This document shows positions 25,738 to 35,079 of a stretch of 64,000 bases of DNA, piece after piece. A program made the position numbers and the translations under genes. Numbering within the stretch: position 1 is the first letter of the stretch; every line of letters starts with the position of its first letter. The DNA is from QYQD01 sp040754095. GTDB taxonomy: Bacteria > Desulfobacterota > QYQD01. Location of the stretch: positions 1 through 64,000 of the forward strand of contig JBFMFO010000009.1 of assembly GCA_040754095.1 (NCBI GenBank), written 5' to 3'. Below the pieces are notes generated by a model. The model was not told where the DNA came from. It saw only the letters and a list, made by a program, of their open reading frames with translations, and did not search any database.

Positions 25738-27094
25738 ATCTTAATGCTCCACCCGCCTGAATTCCCGGCCTGTCTTCTCTCTCGTGCCTGGCTATATTTA
25801 TAAGGGCCATGCAAAATCCCAATATTATCCATCCTGGCTCCTGGGCAAGGACAGGCACACCGGAGAATTCGACCGCATACCCGGTAAAGGCGGTCAGCAG
25901 TCCCAGGGCCAGGGCCTTCATCTCCATGTCTGCCGCTTTCAGATAGGCATGGAGAAGCCCAAAGAATATGGCCAGCATAAAAAAGAGGAAGATCAAAAAT
26001 CCGATAGTGCCGTTTTCCGCCCAGATCTGGAGATAGGAATTGTGTAACCAACCCATGAAATAACGTGAAAGTCTGGGGGTTGTCCCCAGATAATTATGAT
26101 ATTCGGCGAGATAATTGCCTGTTCCCACCCCCAGCAAGGGATGGTCCCGCACCATCTCCAGGGCCTGCCGGTAGGTATCCATACGCCAACTGTAAGACGC
26201 ATCCTTAGTAAACTGAAGCCGGGCGAATGTCGGCAGATGAGGGAGCAATGATAAGGCCAAGAAGGTCGTGACTACCGAAAAAATGGAGATCACCCATAGC
26301 GAATATTTAAACCGGTGCTTTAAAAGTATGAGAAACATAACCAGTGCGCAACCAAGAGAGACCCATCCTACCCTGGCCCCTGTGCCTATAATATTTGCCA
26401 AATAAGCGGCCAAGAGAATAAACGCCGATACTTTTACAAACTTTGAGTGGCCGTAAAAAAGCCAGGGCAGGGCCAGACCGAAAAAAATCACCATGGCATG
26501 GGCATGAAAACCGGCGTCACTGTAAAGCCCTTGGACTCGGGCGGCATGGCCGTATGTAGTAGTCATTAATCCCGCGGCTTTTTTTTGCGCGACCATCCCG
26601 TACCGAAAAGATTCCGCGAAGAAGGCCTTACCTGTAATCAGCTCATATAGGCCCACGCCTGTGGTGAGAAGGCTGCCGCCTACGAAGGCAAGGATGGCAA
26701 TCTTTAAGGTCCTGCGGTCCATTATAATTCCAACAATAAGAAGATAAAGGGCCAGCATCTTAACACGCGCGGTTATCTCGTTAATCGCCTCATCCTGGAA
26801 ATATCTTGCATTGATAAGCGATATAAAGGTCAGGGCAAGAAAGAACAAAAGCAGGATATTGGCCTTCTCACGCATTAAGGTGATGATAGTTGAACCTTCT
26901 TTACCCGTCAGGATATTAACGGTCCAGAGCAACAGGGTAAGGCCTACAAATATCTTGGCAGGGGTAAGGGTCTGTGTCCCCAGTAACTCCGTCCCCAGTC
27001 GGAACAATGGAACCGTAAAAAACACACAAAACAGACTGATTTCCTGTAATGTCTTTAGTTTTGTCTTGGGTTCAGAGTTCGATTGAGAAATCAC
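25730..27094 (-). CDS. O-antigen ligase / Wzy-type polymerase
   Basis: A 454-residue polytopic membrane protein with about 11-12 hydrophobic segments. The Wzy_C core contains RVGWVSLGCALVMFLILL, a long periplasmic loop with DPxxxxMVRDHPLLGVGTGNY-like sequence (MVRDHPLLGVGTGNYLAEY) and the key HNSYLQIWAENGTIGF motif. It either polymerises undecaprenyl-linked repeat units or transfers the polymer. In a locus with Wza, Wzz and a flippase, the polymerase role is the more likely. The ligase/polymerase distinction cannot be made from sequence alone. Confidence 0.85.
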   Translation of the reverse strand: MISQSNSEPKTKLKTLQEISLFCVFFTVPLFRLGTELLGTQTLTPAKIFVGLTLLLWTVNILTGKEGSTIITLMREKANILLLFFLALTFISLINARYFQDEAINEITARVKMLALYLLIVGIIMDRRTLKIAILAFVGGSLLTTGVGLYELITGKAFFAESFRYGMVAQKKAAGLMTTTYGHAARVQGLYSDAGFHAHAMVIFFGLALPWLFYGHSKFVKVSAFILLAAYLANIIGTGARVGWVSLGCALVMFLILLKHRFKYSLWVISIFSVVTTFLALSLLPHLPTFARLQFTKDASYSWRMDTYRQALEMVRDHPLLGVGTGNYLAEYHNYLGTTPRLSRYFMGWLHNSYLQIWAENGTIGFLIFLFFMLAIFFGLLHAYLKAADMEMKALALGLLTAFTGYAVEFSGVPVLAQEPGWIILGFCMALINIARHEREDRPGIQAGGALRYG

Positions 27095-27227
27095 AGCCTA
27101 TCCAGTTTAGTGAAGCGGTTGTATTTTGGACCTAAGTCGGCACTTATAGCCGTTCTATGCATTCAGTTGCTCGCATGACAGCAGCCTGCTTTAGAAATAT
27201 GATACCGGCGGCGTCATGATAAGGATG

Positions 27228-28964
27228 CTATTTACTTTTTCCTGGACCAAAGGCATACAGTTTGGCATCCATCTGGGTTGTTCCTATATAAATAGTGCCG
27301 TCTTTGTCGATGACGGGGGGCGAATAGACATGCCCTTTCAAGGGATACGACCATAATGTTTTACCCTTATTATTCAAGGCATAGATATGATATGATCCCA
27401 TGCTTCCGGCGATAGAAGGGTCACCATATGTCCCAAAGAATATATTCCCCTGACTGTCGATTGCCGGAGGGGCAAGGATACCGTATTCGGCCGCAAATTT
27501 CCATTTCAGCCCGGGCTTGTTTCTCATATCTTCCAGGGCGTAGAGAAAGCCTTCCTTAGGCATGTTCGGGGCAAAAAGAAAACCCCAATTGTGGGAACCG
27601 ACATATATTGTGCCGTCGGGACCGATCCCCGGGGTCGAGGTTATACGGTTTTCGCCTGTCTCGTAACTCCATTTCAGGCTTCCATTAGGATTCACTGCAT
27701 ACAATTTGGCCTTATTTTTCCCGCCAAAAGAACCGATGTAGATCGTTCCATCGTCACCTATAGAGGGCGAGGATTGCAGCGCGCTGATTTTCTCCCTGTC
27801 GCTTCCCGGAAATCTCCATTTTTTGGTTCCATCCGGATACAAGGCGTAAAGATAGCCCCTGCCTGAATCATCGTCATAAGCTGCAAAAAATATAGTACCG
27901 TCATCCGCGACCGCCGGCGATCCCCATATCACCCTTTTAGCGGCGGGAGGATCAAGAGAAGGGTCATAGGTCCATTTCTTTGAACCGGTTTTTACATCTA
28001 ACGCATAAACCTTGCCCCATAGCGGCTTCTTAACCGGCTTGATGCCGAATTTCTTTATCATCGGGATCCGTCGGCTTAATTCCCTCATCACGGTTGGATT
28101 ATAGACATTACCCCAATGGCTGCATATATAAAGAGTGCCGTCCGTCCCCAAAACCGGAGAAGGGATGACCTGTTCATTATCGTCGTAGGGAGACGTTGGA
28201 TCAAAGGCATCGTCGCAGGAGAAATCCCATAGCAGATTGCCTTTAAGATCCAGGGCATAGACATGGCCGTCATCTTTTCCATATATAACCTTGTCGTCAG
28301 AGGTAAGCAAAGGCGAAGATTCAACGGCGCTGGCCAGGGGACTGCCCCGGTGGCTGTTATGCTGCCAGTAGAGGCTGCCGTCAGGCAAGAGGGCGCAAAG
28401 CAGTCCCGAGTGCCCTTTCATTTTATCCTTCACATAAGATTCATCTTTCCAGGTGCCGACATAGAGCTTCCCATCGCTTCCGACAGCGGTAGGTGAGGAA
28501 ATACCGTGGCCTCCGGGACTGGTAAATGTCCACTTCGGCCCTTTCGGTTGCTCGGTCAATCCGCTATAGGGGCTTCTGCAGGTATGACGGGGATCATGAC
28601 AGTACATAGGCCATGGCCCTTTATCTAGAGAAACGCTTATCGTAGCGCCCTTTTTTCCGGCTGTTTTAGCCTGGGAGACCGACCGGGACTTATGCGGCTT
28701 GACTGCCTGCAGTTGTGCCTCCAGCTTCTCCAGGAGTCGGGCAACCCGGGCCCTGTCTCCTCTCTCCCTTGCCTCTTGGAGAGAACGCAGGGTTTCTTCT
28801 GCCTCCCTCATATCATAACCCTGCGCCTTTTTAATCTGGTAATCGCTTATCAGTTTTTGCGCTTTTTCGGCCAATGGCCTGGGAGGGCTGAAGCAACTGA
28901 TAACTAAAAAAAGAAGGATCAGTATGGTAATGTATGCAGGTTTACTCATGGCCTTGTTAACCAT
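27228..28964 (-). CDS. PQQ-like beta-propeller lipoprotein
   Basis: A 578-residue exported protein. The start overlaps the deacetylase stop by 8 bp. Hydrophobic ITILILLFLVISC ends in a plausible lipobox (VISC), so a lipoprotein is likely. Residues about 35-95 form a charged coiled coil (EEVLRSLQEARERGDRAR-like). The rest consists of repeated propeller blades with motifs such as GSDGKLYVGTWKDES, GPDGTIYVGSHNWG and DKDGTIYIGTTQMDAKLYAF. There is no quinone-site evidence, so this is a structural PQQ-repeat protein. Its place inside the exopolysaccharide operon suggests a role in envelope assembly or polymer binding; that is inference. Confidence 0.8.
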   Translation of the reverse strand: MVNKAMSKPAYITILILLFLVISCFSPPRPLAEKAQKLISDYQIKKAQGYDMREAEETLRSLQEARERGDRARVARLLEKLEAQLQAVKPHKSRSVSQAKTAGKKGATISVSLDKGPWPMYCHDPRHTCRSPYSGLTEQPKGPKWTFTSPGGHGISSPTAVGSDGKLYVGTWKDESYVKDKMKGHSGLLCALLPDGSLYWQHNSHRGSPLASAVESSPLLTSDDKVIYGKDDGHVYALDLKGNLLWDFSCDDAFDPTSPYDDNEQVIPSPVLGTDGTLYICSHWGNVYNPTVMRELSRRIPMIKKFGIKPVKKPLWGKVYALDVKTGSKKWTYDPSLDPPAAKRVIWGSPAVADDGTIFFAAYDDDSGRGYLYALYPDGTKKWRFPGSDREKISALQSSPSIGDDGTIYIGSFGGKNKAKLYAVNPNGSLKWSYETGENRITSTPGIGPDGTIYVGSHNWGFLFAPNMPKEGFLYALEDMRNKPGLKWKFAAEYGILAPPAIDSQGNIFFGTYGDPSIAGSMGSYHIYALNNKGKTLWSYPLKGHVYSPPVIDKDGTIYIGTTQMDAKLYAFGPGKSK

Positions 28965-29775
28965 AACCCTTCAGTCTCCTTTTCGTCCTGACATACCAGG
29001 CAAAGGTCCCCTGCGCGCAGGTCGCTATACTGAGGAGGGCCGTGCGCTTATCCGGGATCGATATGTAATCGAGACTCTCACGTTTGATTAAATAGGGATC
29101 GTCCCCTGGATTATAAAGTCCCTGGTCCATGCATGTGGCTCCTTTGTATCCCGCAGCTCCGGCAGCCGCTGCAATATCTTGGGTTACCTCTCCGAACGGA
29201 TAGCAAAAAAAATCAACGGACCTTCCCAGTCCATCTTCAAGGACCCTCTTGGATTCTTTAAGCTCACGCTGAGAATCCGGTGGAGCAACCTCCGTCAGCT
29301 TGCAATGGGAGCAGCCATGGCTTTGGATATCCACGTTGTTTGCGGAAAGCTCCCGGAGTTGAGGCCAGTCGAGCATGGGAACCGGCTTGAGGTCATAATC
29401 CGCATACCACCATGACTGTTTGCCTATGAAATCGGTAGGGACGAATACCGTTGCAGAAAATCCGTACCGGGCCAGGACCGGCCAGGCGGCAGTGTAGAAA
29501 TTTTTGAGTCCGTCGTCAAAGGTTAGAACAATGGTCTTCCCGGGAAGATGCTGTTTGGACCAAATCTTTGCCATCAATTGCCCCAGGGATATCAACTGAA
29601 ATCCTTTTTCCTTAAGAAATTTCATTTGTACGGCAAATATATCCGGGGAAATGCTGATATTTGAATTGCTGTCATCTATGGAATGGTAGACCAATACCGG
29701 GGTGCCCTGCGGTTTAAATAAATGACCCAGACCCAGGCAGAATGAAAGCCCCGTATCCTTTATCCATTTTTTCAT
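28957..29775 (-). CDS. Polysaccharide deacetylase (NodB/PgaB-like)
   Basis: A 272-residue carbohydrate esterase family 4 protein. The catalytic-base motif is IVLTFDDGLKNFYTAA and the metal motif is SHGCSHCKL (HxxxH). Other blocks include PVLVYHSIDD at the N-terminus and DFFCYPFGEV. The start is placed at ATG 29775 after GAGGAAAACATAAGA; a GTG start at 29799 is possible. No clear signal peptide is present, so the side of the membrane is uncertain. It would remove acetyl groups from N-acetylated sugars of the polymer, or act on an intermediate. Confidence 0.88.
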   Translation of the reverse strand: MKKWIKDTGLSFCLGLGHLFKPQGTPVLVYHSIDDSNSNISISPDIFAVQMKFLKEKGFQLISLGQLMAKIWSKQHLPGKTIVLTFDDGLKNFYTAAWPVLARYGFSATVFVPTDFIGKQSWWYADYDLKPVPMLDWPQLRELSANNVDIQSHGCSHCKLTEVAPPDSQRELKESKRVLEDGLGRSVDFFCYPFGEVTQDIAAAAGAAGYKGATCMDQGLYNPGDDPYLIKRESLDYISIPDKRTALLSIATCAQGTFAWYVRTKRRLKGYG

Positions 29776-29812
29776 TCTTATGTTTTCCTCGGCTCTCACT
29801 GCGCCCGTAAAG

Positions 29813-30886
29813 CTAACGCCAATCGCGAATGCATCCCAGTTCTTTGCATTGCTTGGGGAATCTTCCCGCCAAAAGTTGTTTACGCCAGTTAATCATCTTG
29901 GGTCCATTCCATACCTCAAAAAAATCCTCTTCGAGAACGTTTCCTGTCACCATAGTTTCAAGCTTACAGCATGGTGTAAGATTCCCCTTGACATCTATAA
30001 AAGCCATGAGAAACGGTAACTTGCAATCCTGTACATAATAGTGATCCGGTATAAAATTAATGCCTTTTTCCCGGCACCGGCGGCCCAGGTCCCGGCAAAA
30101 ATTTTTATAATCCTTTTTTTTATCTTCTGTTAACATGATATCATCCATACCAAAAAATGTGTATGGAAATACCGGGAGGAGGCGCAGGCAGGTAATCCCG
30201 AGTTCGGCAGCTAATTCCGGCATATTGTAAACACTGTCCCAGTTTTCTTTACAGAGGGTGGTTGTGACGGAAATAGGGATATCGCACATTGACCGAAATG
30301 CCTTCAGGTTGTTTTTTATATCTTGAAGGGGGAGCTTGCGGATTGCCCGATAACCCTCTTCGTCAGAGCCATCAATACTTACGCGCAGCTCGTCCAGTTC
30401 GGAACAGGCAAGAGCCTCGGCTACCTCTCCCCGGAGCAGGTGTCCATTGGTTGTAAACGTGATATAAGGCACCCCATGTTTAGCCGAATATTCGATCATC
30501 TTCGGCAGTTCCGGGGTCAGCAGTGGCTCGCCACGCCCGAAGAGGTGTATCTGAAAGACATGCCGTATCCATCCGCGCATGATCTTGTCAAATACCTCGA
30601 AAGGCATATTACTGGGCTTGATACCGGCCGCCTGAAATTCACGCTCACGTGGACACATCCTGCAATGCAGATTGCAGTGGTTGGTAATCTCTATCTGCAA
30701 TACGAACGGGTAGTTATAACAATAAGGCGAGGCAGCCTGCTTCAACAGCCCGATTTCCAGCCATTTGATCGCTGCCTTCGGATTACGCAGCGCCACACGG
30801 GGAAATTGATGGATGATCTTGCTCAGGGAGACTAGGCGTCTCCTCCAGGTTTTCCGCTTCTGTTTTATTTTGTTATCTCTATTCAT
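29813..30886 (-). CDS. Radical SAM/SPASM protein of the polysaccharide locus
   Basis: A 357-residue protein. The radical SAM cluster motif is ITNHCNLHCRMCPRERE (CxxxCxxC). Glycine-rich FGRGEPLLTPEL follows, and a C-terminal SPASM-like cysteine region is at about 300-355 (NLTPCCKLETMVTG, FPKQCKELGC). Such proteins in surface-polymer loci are of uncertain function and may modify a sugar or lipid carrier. It lies between the deacetylase and flippase genes with short gaps and the same direction, so it is part of the operon. The substrate cannot be inferred. Confidence 0.85.
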   Translation of the reverse strand: MNRDNKIKQKRKTWRRRLVSLSKIIHQFPRVALRNPKAAIKWLEIGLLKQAASPYCYNYPFVLQIEITNHCNLHCRMCPREREFQAAGIKPSNMPFEVFDKIMRGWIRHVFQIHLFGRGEPLLTPELPKMIEYSAKHGVPYITFTTNGHLLRGEVAEALACSELDELRVSIDGSDEEGYRAIRKLPLQDIKNNLKAFRSMCDIPISVTTTLCKENWDSVYNMPELAAELGITCLRLLPVFPYTFFGMDDIMLTEDKKKDYKNFCRDLGRRCREKGINFIPDHYYVQDCKLPFLMAFIDVKGNLTPCCKLETMVTGNVLEEDFFEVWNGPKMINWRKQLLAGRFPKQCKELGCIRDWR

Positions 30887-30927
30887 TAGTGATTATCCTA
30901 AAAAGTATGATCTCTGGATTCTCAAGC

Positions 30928-32454
30928 CTAAGAGGGCATCAGCCGCTCTTTTATCGCCGTCAAGACCAGCCGTTCATTTTCATCGAGGCCAAGAAGGATT
31001 ACCAGGACAAAAAAGAGGCTGAAGACGCAGGCCGACCCTGCCAACAAAAAAACGATAGATCCGTCGGTTGGAAAGTAGTACCGTACGATACAGGTAATAA
31101 CGGCGGTTATAGCGCCCATGAGCAGTATCTTGAAATAATAGATACTGTAGGGATGCAACCGCAGGACTAAATATACCTCCGCCATGCCTACCAAGTTAGC
31201 AAAGGCTATTCCCGTTCCGTTGGCATAGGCAGCGCCGAGCATGCCGTAGCGGGGAACGAGGATTAGAGTCAGGGGTATTGTCAGTATTACAAATATTATG
31301 GCGTTAAACACCATCCATCTATGATGGCCGGTCATCATGAGGAGATAACCATTTGAACCAAAGGAGGCGTTGACCAGTTGTCCGACAGCCAGAACAATCA
31401 AACACATGCGGCCGTCACCGAATGCCGGACCAAAAAGTGATAAAAGCTCCTCGGCAAAAAAAACCATGATCAGGAAAAGCGGCAGGCTAAACATTAACAT
31501 CCACTGGGTGCTGGCTTTATAGGCACGATTTAGCTGGGTAATTTTATTGCCGCTGTAAAGATGTGCAATCACAGGGGCAAAGATGGCATTGAGAGATATA
31601 AGGAGAAGACTTAAGACCAAAGCCGTCCTCTTGGAGGCGAAGTAAATCCCTATTTCCTGGGAGGACCGGAATATCCCCAGGATGATCATGTCACTCCAAT
31701 TAAAGAGAAACAGGAGGATATTCACTAGAAAGGTGGCGCTGATGAAAGAAACATAGCTGCCTAAATCATATGTAGAACTGCCCTCTTCGTTGAACCGGGA
31801 AAGAAATGACATAAGTAAAAAAGCAGCCAGCACGGCTGAAGCGCCCATAGAGATAACATAAGATATCGTCAATCCATGCAGTCCATAGCCCATGGTAAGC
31901 GCCCCAATAGCCAGGGTGAAGCTGATGATTGGTAAAAATATCTTGCGTATCAGGACGTAAGGCGCCAGGACCTTAAACCCCCTTATGGAGGCAACCGAAA
32001 CCGTCAGGAAAGAAAATATTGGTATACCCAGGCTCAGGTAGCGCAATACATTAGAAAGGTTAGGTTCATTAAAGACCTTCCCCGCAAAAAAATCCGCGAG
32101 AAAGAAACAAAAGGCGCCGCATAGAATCCCAAGACTTAACGAGAGCATAAGACTAAAACGGATTACTCCCTTTGCCTTGGGTATTTCTTTACTCTGGACA
32201 TAGCGGCCGAGGAAACGCATAAGGCCGTCTTCGATGCCGCAGTAGGAACACAAGGTCGCCAAATTAAAAATGGTTATGCCAAGGAAAAAGACCCCGAAAT
32301 CGCGTGTGCCCAGAAACCTGGCTACTATGACTCCATATATGTAAGTTATGGCAATATGCCCTGCTTCTCCCAGAAAGGAAAGCGTAGTCCCTTTGGCTAA
32401 GGTAAGGATGCCTTCCGGTGCACTGGAGTCGCCGCCATGGTTTGTTGTTGACAT
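30928..32454 (-). CDS. Wzx-type polysaccharide flippase
   Basis: A 508-residue integral membrane protein of the MOP/polysaccharide transport family with about 14 hydrophobic segments. Recognisable blocks are the N-terminal LAKGTTLSFLGEAGHIAI and VARFLGTRDFGVFFLG, a conserved PIFSFLTVSVASIRGF region, and SDMIILGIFRSSQEIGIYFASKR in the middle. It would flip undecaprenyl-diphosphate-linked repeat units to the periplasmic face. It is the only flippase candidate in the locus and therefore fits a Wzx/Wzy-dependent pathway. Confidence 0.88.
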   Translation of the reverse strand: MSTTNHGGDSSAPEGILTLAKGTTLSFLGEAGHIAITYIYGVIVARFLGTRDFGVFFLGITIFNLATLCSYCGIEDGLMRFLGRYVQSKEIPKAKGVIRFSLMLSLSLGILCGAFCFFLADFFAGKVFNEPNLSNVLRYLSLGIPIFSFLTVSVASIRGFKVLAPYVLIRKIFLPIISFTLAIGALTMGYGLHGLTISYVISMGASAVLAAFLLMSFLSRFNEEGSSTYDLGSYVSFISATFLVNILLFLFNWSDMIILGIFRSSQEIGIYFASKRTALVLSLLLISLNAIFAPVIAHLYSGNKITQLNRAYKASTQWMLMFSLPLFLIMVFFAEELLSLFGPAFGDGRMCLIVLAVGQLVNASFGSNGYLLMMTGHHRWMVFNAIIFVILTIPLTLILVPRYGMLGAAYANGTGIAFANLVGMAEVYLVLRLHPYSIYYFKILLMGAITAVITCIVRYYFPTDGSIVFLLAGSACVFSLFFVLVILLGLDENERLVLTAIKERLMPS

Positions 32455-32502
32455 ATTCTTTACTGTGATTGGAATATCCCGGACATTGCCGTTTGGGAAA
32501 AA

Positions 32503-33627
32503 TTAATGCGCCAGCTCATGGTAAACATCCAGTAATTTGTTCGTCATGCCGCTCAAGGCAAAGTTGGCCGTGACTTTATGGTAAGCCCGGCGGCCGATCT
32601 CTACGGCCTTTTTCTCATCGGTCAGCAGGTGGATGACGGCATCGGCCAGGGACAGTTCGTCTCTTGCCGGGCATAACCATCCGTCCACATCGTGATCAAT
32701 AATTTCCGGCACTCCTCCGACGTTTGTGGCAATAGCCGGTTTTTTGAGGGCCATGGCTTCAATGAGTGCGAGCGGAAAAGTCTCTGAATCGGAGCAGAGG
32801 ACAAAAAGATCCAACAAGGAAACTAGTTGCAACACATCTTCCCGGAAGCCTGTAAAGATAATGTGGTTGCGGATCCCCAATCCCGTTGCCATGGCCTCCA
32901 ACTCCGGACGCAATGGACCGTCACCTATGACGACAAACATGGCCTTTATCCCCGCATCGATAACGCGCTTGGCTGCCCTGAGAAAAAGACCAAAATTCTT
33001 TACAGGGGCCAGACGCCCCACCATACCCACCAGCCTGATACCCTGCGGAAGGCATAATTCCCTCCGGCGGGCATCCAGCTCTTCCTCCGAAAACCGTAGA
33101 CGGTCGAGATTAACGGCGTTTGGAATATGGACAATTTTGTCTCCCTTAACCCCTCGTCTCATCAGTAATCGCTTCAGGTCTGCCGAAGGTGCAATGATTC
33201 GATCGGAAAGGGCTGCCATCCGTATATCCAGTCTGAACAGGAATTCGTGCCAGAGCGACCGTGAGGGCCGTCCCAGAGCCCCCTTGTCTGAATGATGAAG
33301 CGTAGAGACGACACCCCTGACTCCGACAATCTTCCCGGCCATACGGCCATAGAGGTTGCCGCTGACGAGGTGGGTATGAACTATATCAATATGCATGGCC
33401 CCGATAAGGCGTATTAAATCCCTCAACGGCGCCATATCCCCGCGGTATCTCTTGGGGATTACATAGACTTCGATGCCAAGTTTCCGGGCCGCGGCCGAGA
33501 GGCGACCTTCCATGAAAACAGCCAGGGACATATTCACCGGCCGGCCCTGGAAACCTTCCAGGAGGGTCAAAATATGCCTTTCTCCTCCGCCCATTAAAGC
33601 GCCCTTGGTTAACTGGAGTACATTCAT
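32503..33627 (-). CDS. Glycosyltransferase family 4
   Basis: A GT-B fold transferase of about 374 residues. The start is placed at ATG 33627 (MNVLQLTKGALMGGGERH); a TTG at 33648 would add seven residues. The N-terminal domain has the acceptor-side GGGERHILTLLEGF. The C-terminal domain has the donor-binding PVKNFGLFLRAAKRV, FVVIGDGPLRPELE and the E-x7-E region (SETFPLALIEAMALKKP). It transfers a nucleotide-activated sugar, probably to the lipid-linked repeat unit. The sugar and linkage are unknown. Confidence 0.88.
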   Translation of the reverse strand: MNVLQLTKGALMGGGERHILTLLEGFQGRPVNMSLAVFMEGRLSAAARKLGIEVYVIPKRYRGDMAPLRDLIRLIGAMHIDIVHTHLVSGNLYGRMAGKIVGVRGVVSTLHHSDKGALGRPSRSLWHEFLFRLDIRMAALSDRIIAPSADLKRLLMRRGVKGDKIVHIPNAVNLDRLRFSEEELDARRRELCLPQGIRLVGMVGRLAPVKNFGLFLRAAKRVIDAGIKAMFVVIGDGPLRPELEAMATGLGIRNHIIFTGFREDVLQLVSLLDLFVLCSDSETFPLALIEAMALKKPAIATNVGGVPEIIDHDVDGWLCPARDELSLADAVIHLLTDEKKAVEIGRRAYHKVTANFALSGMTNKLLDVYHELAH

Positions 33628-33683
33628 AAATCTTTTCTGCCCGGACAACTGGTTACAGAGGAGGGGCCTGGTTTATTTTTTCC

Positions 33684-35048
33684 TTACTTTAAGTTTTTTA
33701 CCTCGTGGATTGTACCGAGTAATGGGATATTTAATCTTTTTTCAATCTGCTCACCGATCCAGAAGGATTCATTTCTCAACTCCAGTAAAAAGGCAAACCC
33801 TATGGCCACCAGTATACTGGCTGGGATTCCGATCTCCAGATTCAGATCCCAATAGGGCCAGTCGGATTCGGCATTTTCTGAAATTTCCGGGCTGTCGATC
33901 ACTCTTAGATCGAATCCACTGAGATTGGATACCCTTTGTACAGCCAACTTATCATGCTTACTGCTTAATTGGGTAAACAGCTGTTCCTTGAGGGTTGCCG
34001 TCCGCTCTAATTGTGTCAGTTCCTTTTCTCTCTGAACTAATTCGCCGAGTTCGGATGTTATCTGCGCCTTCGCCGATTCATACTCTTTCTTTTTCGCCAT
34101 AAGGGCATTGATATCGACACTGAGTGAAACATTCTCATCGAGCAGGCTCTCATAAGAGTTTAAGGAGGTGAGCAACCTTTTCTGCTCTTTTAACTGCCGC
34201 TCACCCTCTTCCATTTTTGCCTTTTTTGCAGACAACTCGGCATTTATGGATATTAAATTCCTCTCCACTTCGTCCAATTCATCGAGTTTGATCTCTTTCT
34301 GCTTCTCAAGCTTGCTTACATTCCATTTTTGCTTGAATTGATGGAGGGCTTGTTCTGCGCTTGTCAGTTCACCCTGGGCCTTTGCCACCTCGCCTTTAGA
34401 GAAATCATAGCCATAGCCCGCCGCATTTTGCTCCAGAGCAATACTCTTCTGGATAACCAAGTCTGTCATTTCTTTTGCAATACCTTCGGCGTCAGCGGGA
34501 GATTCAGCCCAAATCGTCAAATTTATAATATCCGATTCAGACACCCAGTCTATGTCCGTCATATCCTCTAAGAATTCCTCGATCGCTTCGGTCCTATAAT
34601 CAGGGCCTGATTTCTGGGGGTATATCCCGGTAGTCCACTGCTTATAAAGATTGTAGGGATACTTGACGGCGTCCTTAATCCCGTCTTCCAATATCCTCAA
34701 ATAAGACCAGAAATATTCCCTGAAGTCTTCAGGTTCTTCCAGCTTTCTCTGCTTTTTTTTGTCCAGTTGAAACTTATCTACAACAACCCTGGCCAGGGAT
34801 TGGCTCTCGGCCACCTCAATAAAATTATTGGCCGGCACGACATTCGTGCTTTTGGGGACCTGCTGATAAAGATCGTTGAAAAGAATAACTTCCTGGCTGA
34901 CATTGGAATGCGCCATTATCTTAGAAGTTCCCTTGTACAGCGGCGTACATAGATAGGTGCCCAAGGCAGTCAAGGCAATGCCCAGGATGGTGAGAGAGAT
35001 TATAAGCCGCTTTCTTTTGAAGACTATATAAAAAAAATAATATGTCAT
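33684..35048 (-). CDS. Chain-length determinant / polysaccharide co-polymerase (Wzz/GumC type)
   Basis: A 454-residue protein with membrane helices at both ends (residues about 12-32 and near 420-440) and a long coiled coil at about 210-390 (VERNLISINAELSAKKAKME). This is the classic Wzz/PCP topology. The start is ATG 35048, immediately after a GGGGGGAACT ribosome site; the upstream frame overlaps the kinase-like gene and is discarded. It controls polymer length and bridges to the outer-membrane Wza. No kinase domain is fused; an ATPase is encoded separately at 35080. Confidence 0.88.
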   Translation of the reverse strand: MTYYFFYIVFKRKRLIISLTILGIALTALGTYLCTPLYKGTSKIMAHSNVSQEVILFNDLYQQVPKSTNVVPANNFIEVAESQSLARVVVDKFQLDKKKQRKLEEPEDFREYFWSYLRILEDGIKDAVKYPYNLYKQWTTGIYPQKSGPDYRTEAIEEFLEDMTDIDWVSESDIINLTIWAESPADAEGIAKEMTDLVIQKSIALEQNAAGYGYDFSKGEVAKAQGELTSAEQALHQFKQKWNVSKLEKQKEIKLDELDEVERNLISINAELSAKKAKMEEGERQLKEQKRLLTSLNSYESLLDENVSLSVDINALMAKKKEYESAKAQITSELGELVQREKELTQLERTATLKEQLFTQLSSKHDKLAVQRVSNLSGFDLRVIDSPEISENAESDWPYWDLNLEIGIPASILVAIGFAFLLELRNESFWIGEQIEKRLNIPLLGTIHEVKNLK

Positions 35049-35079
35049 AGTTCCCCCCGTCATAACTGCCGGTTTCTTT

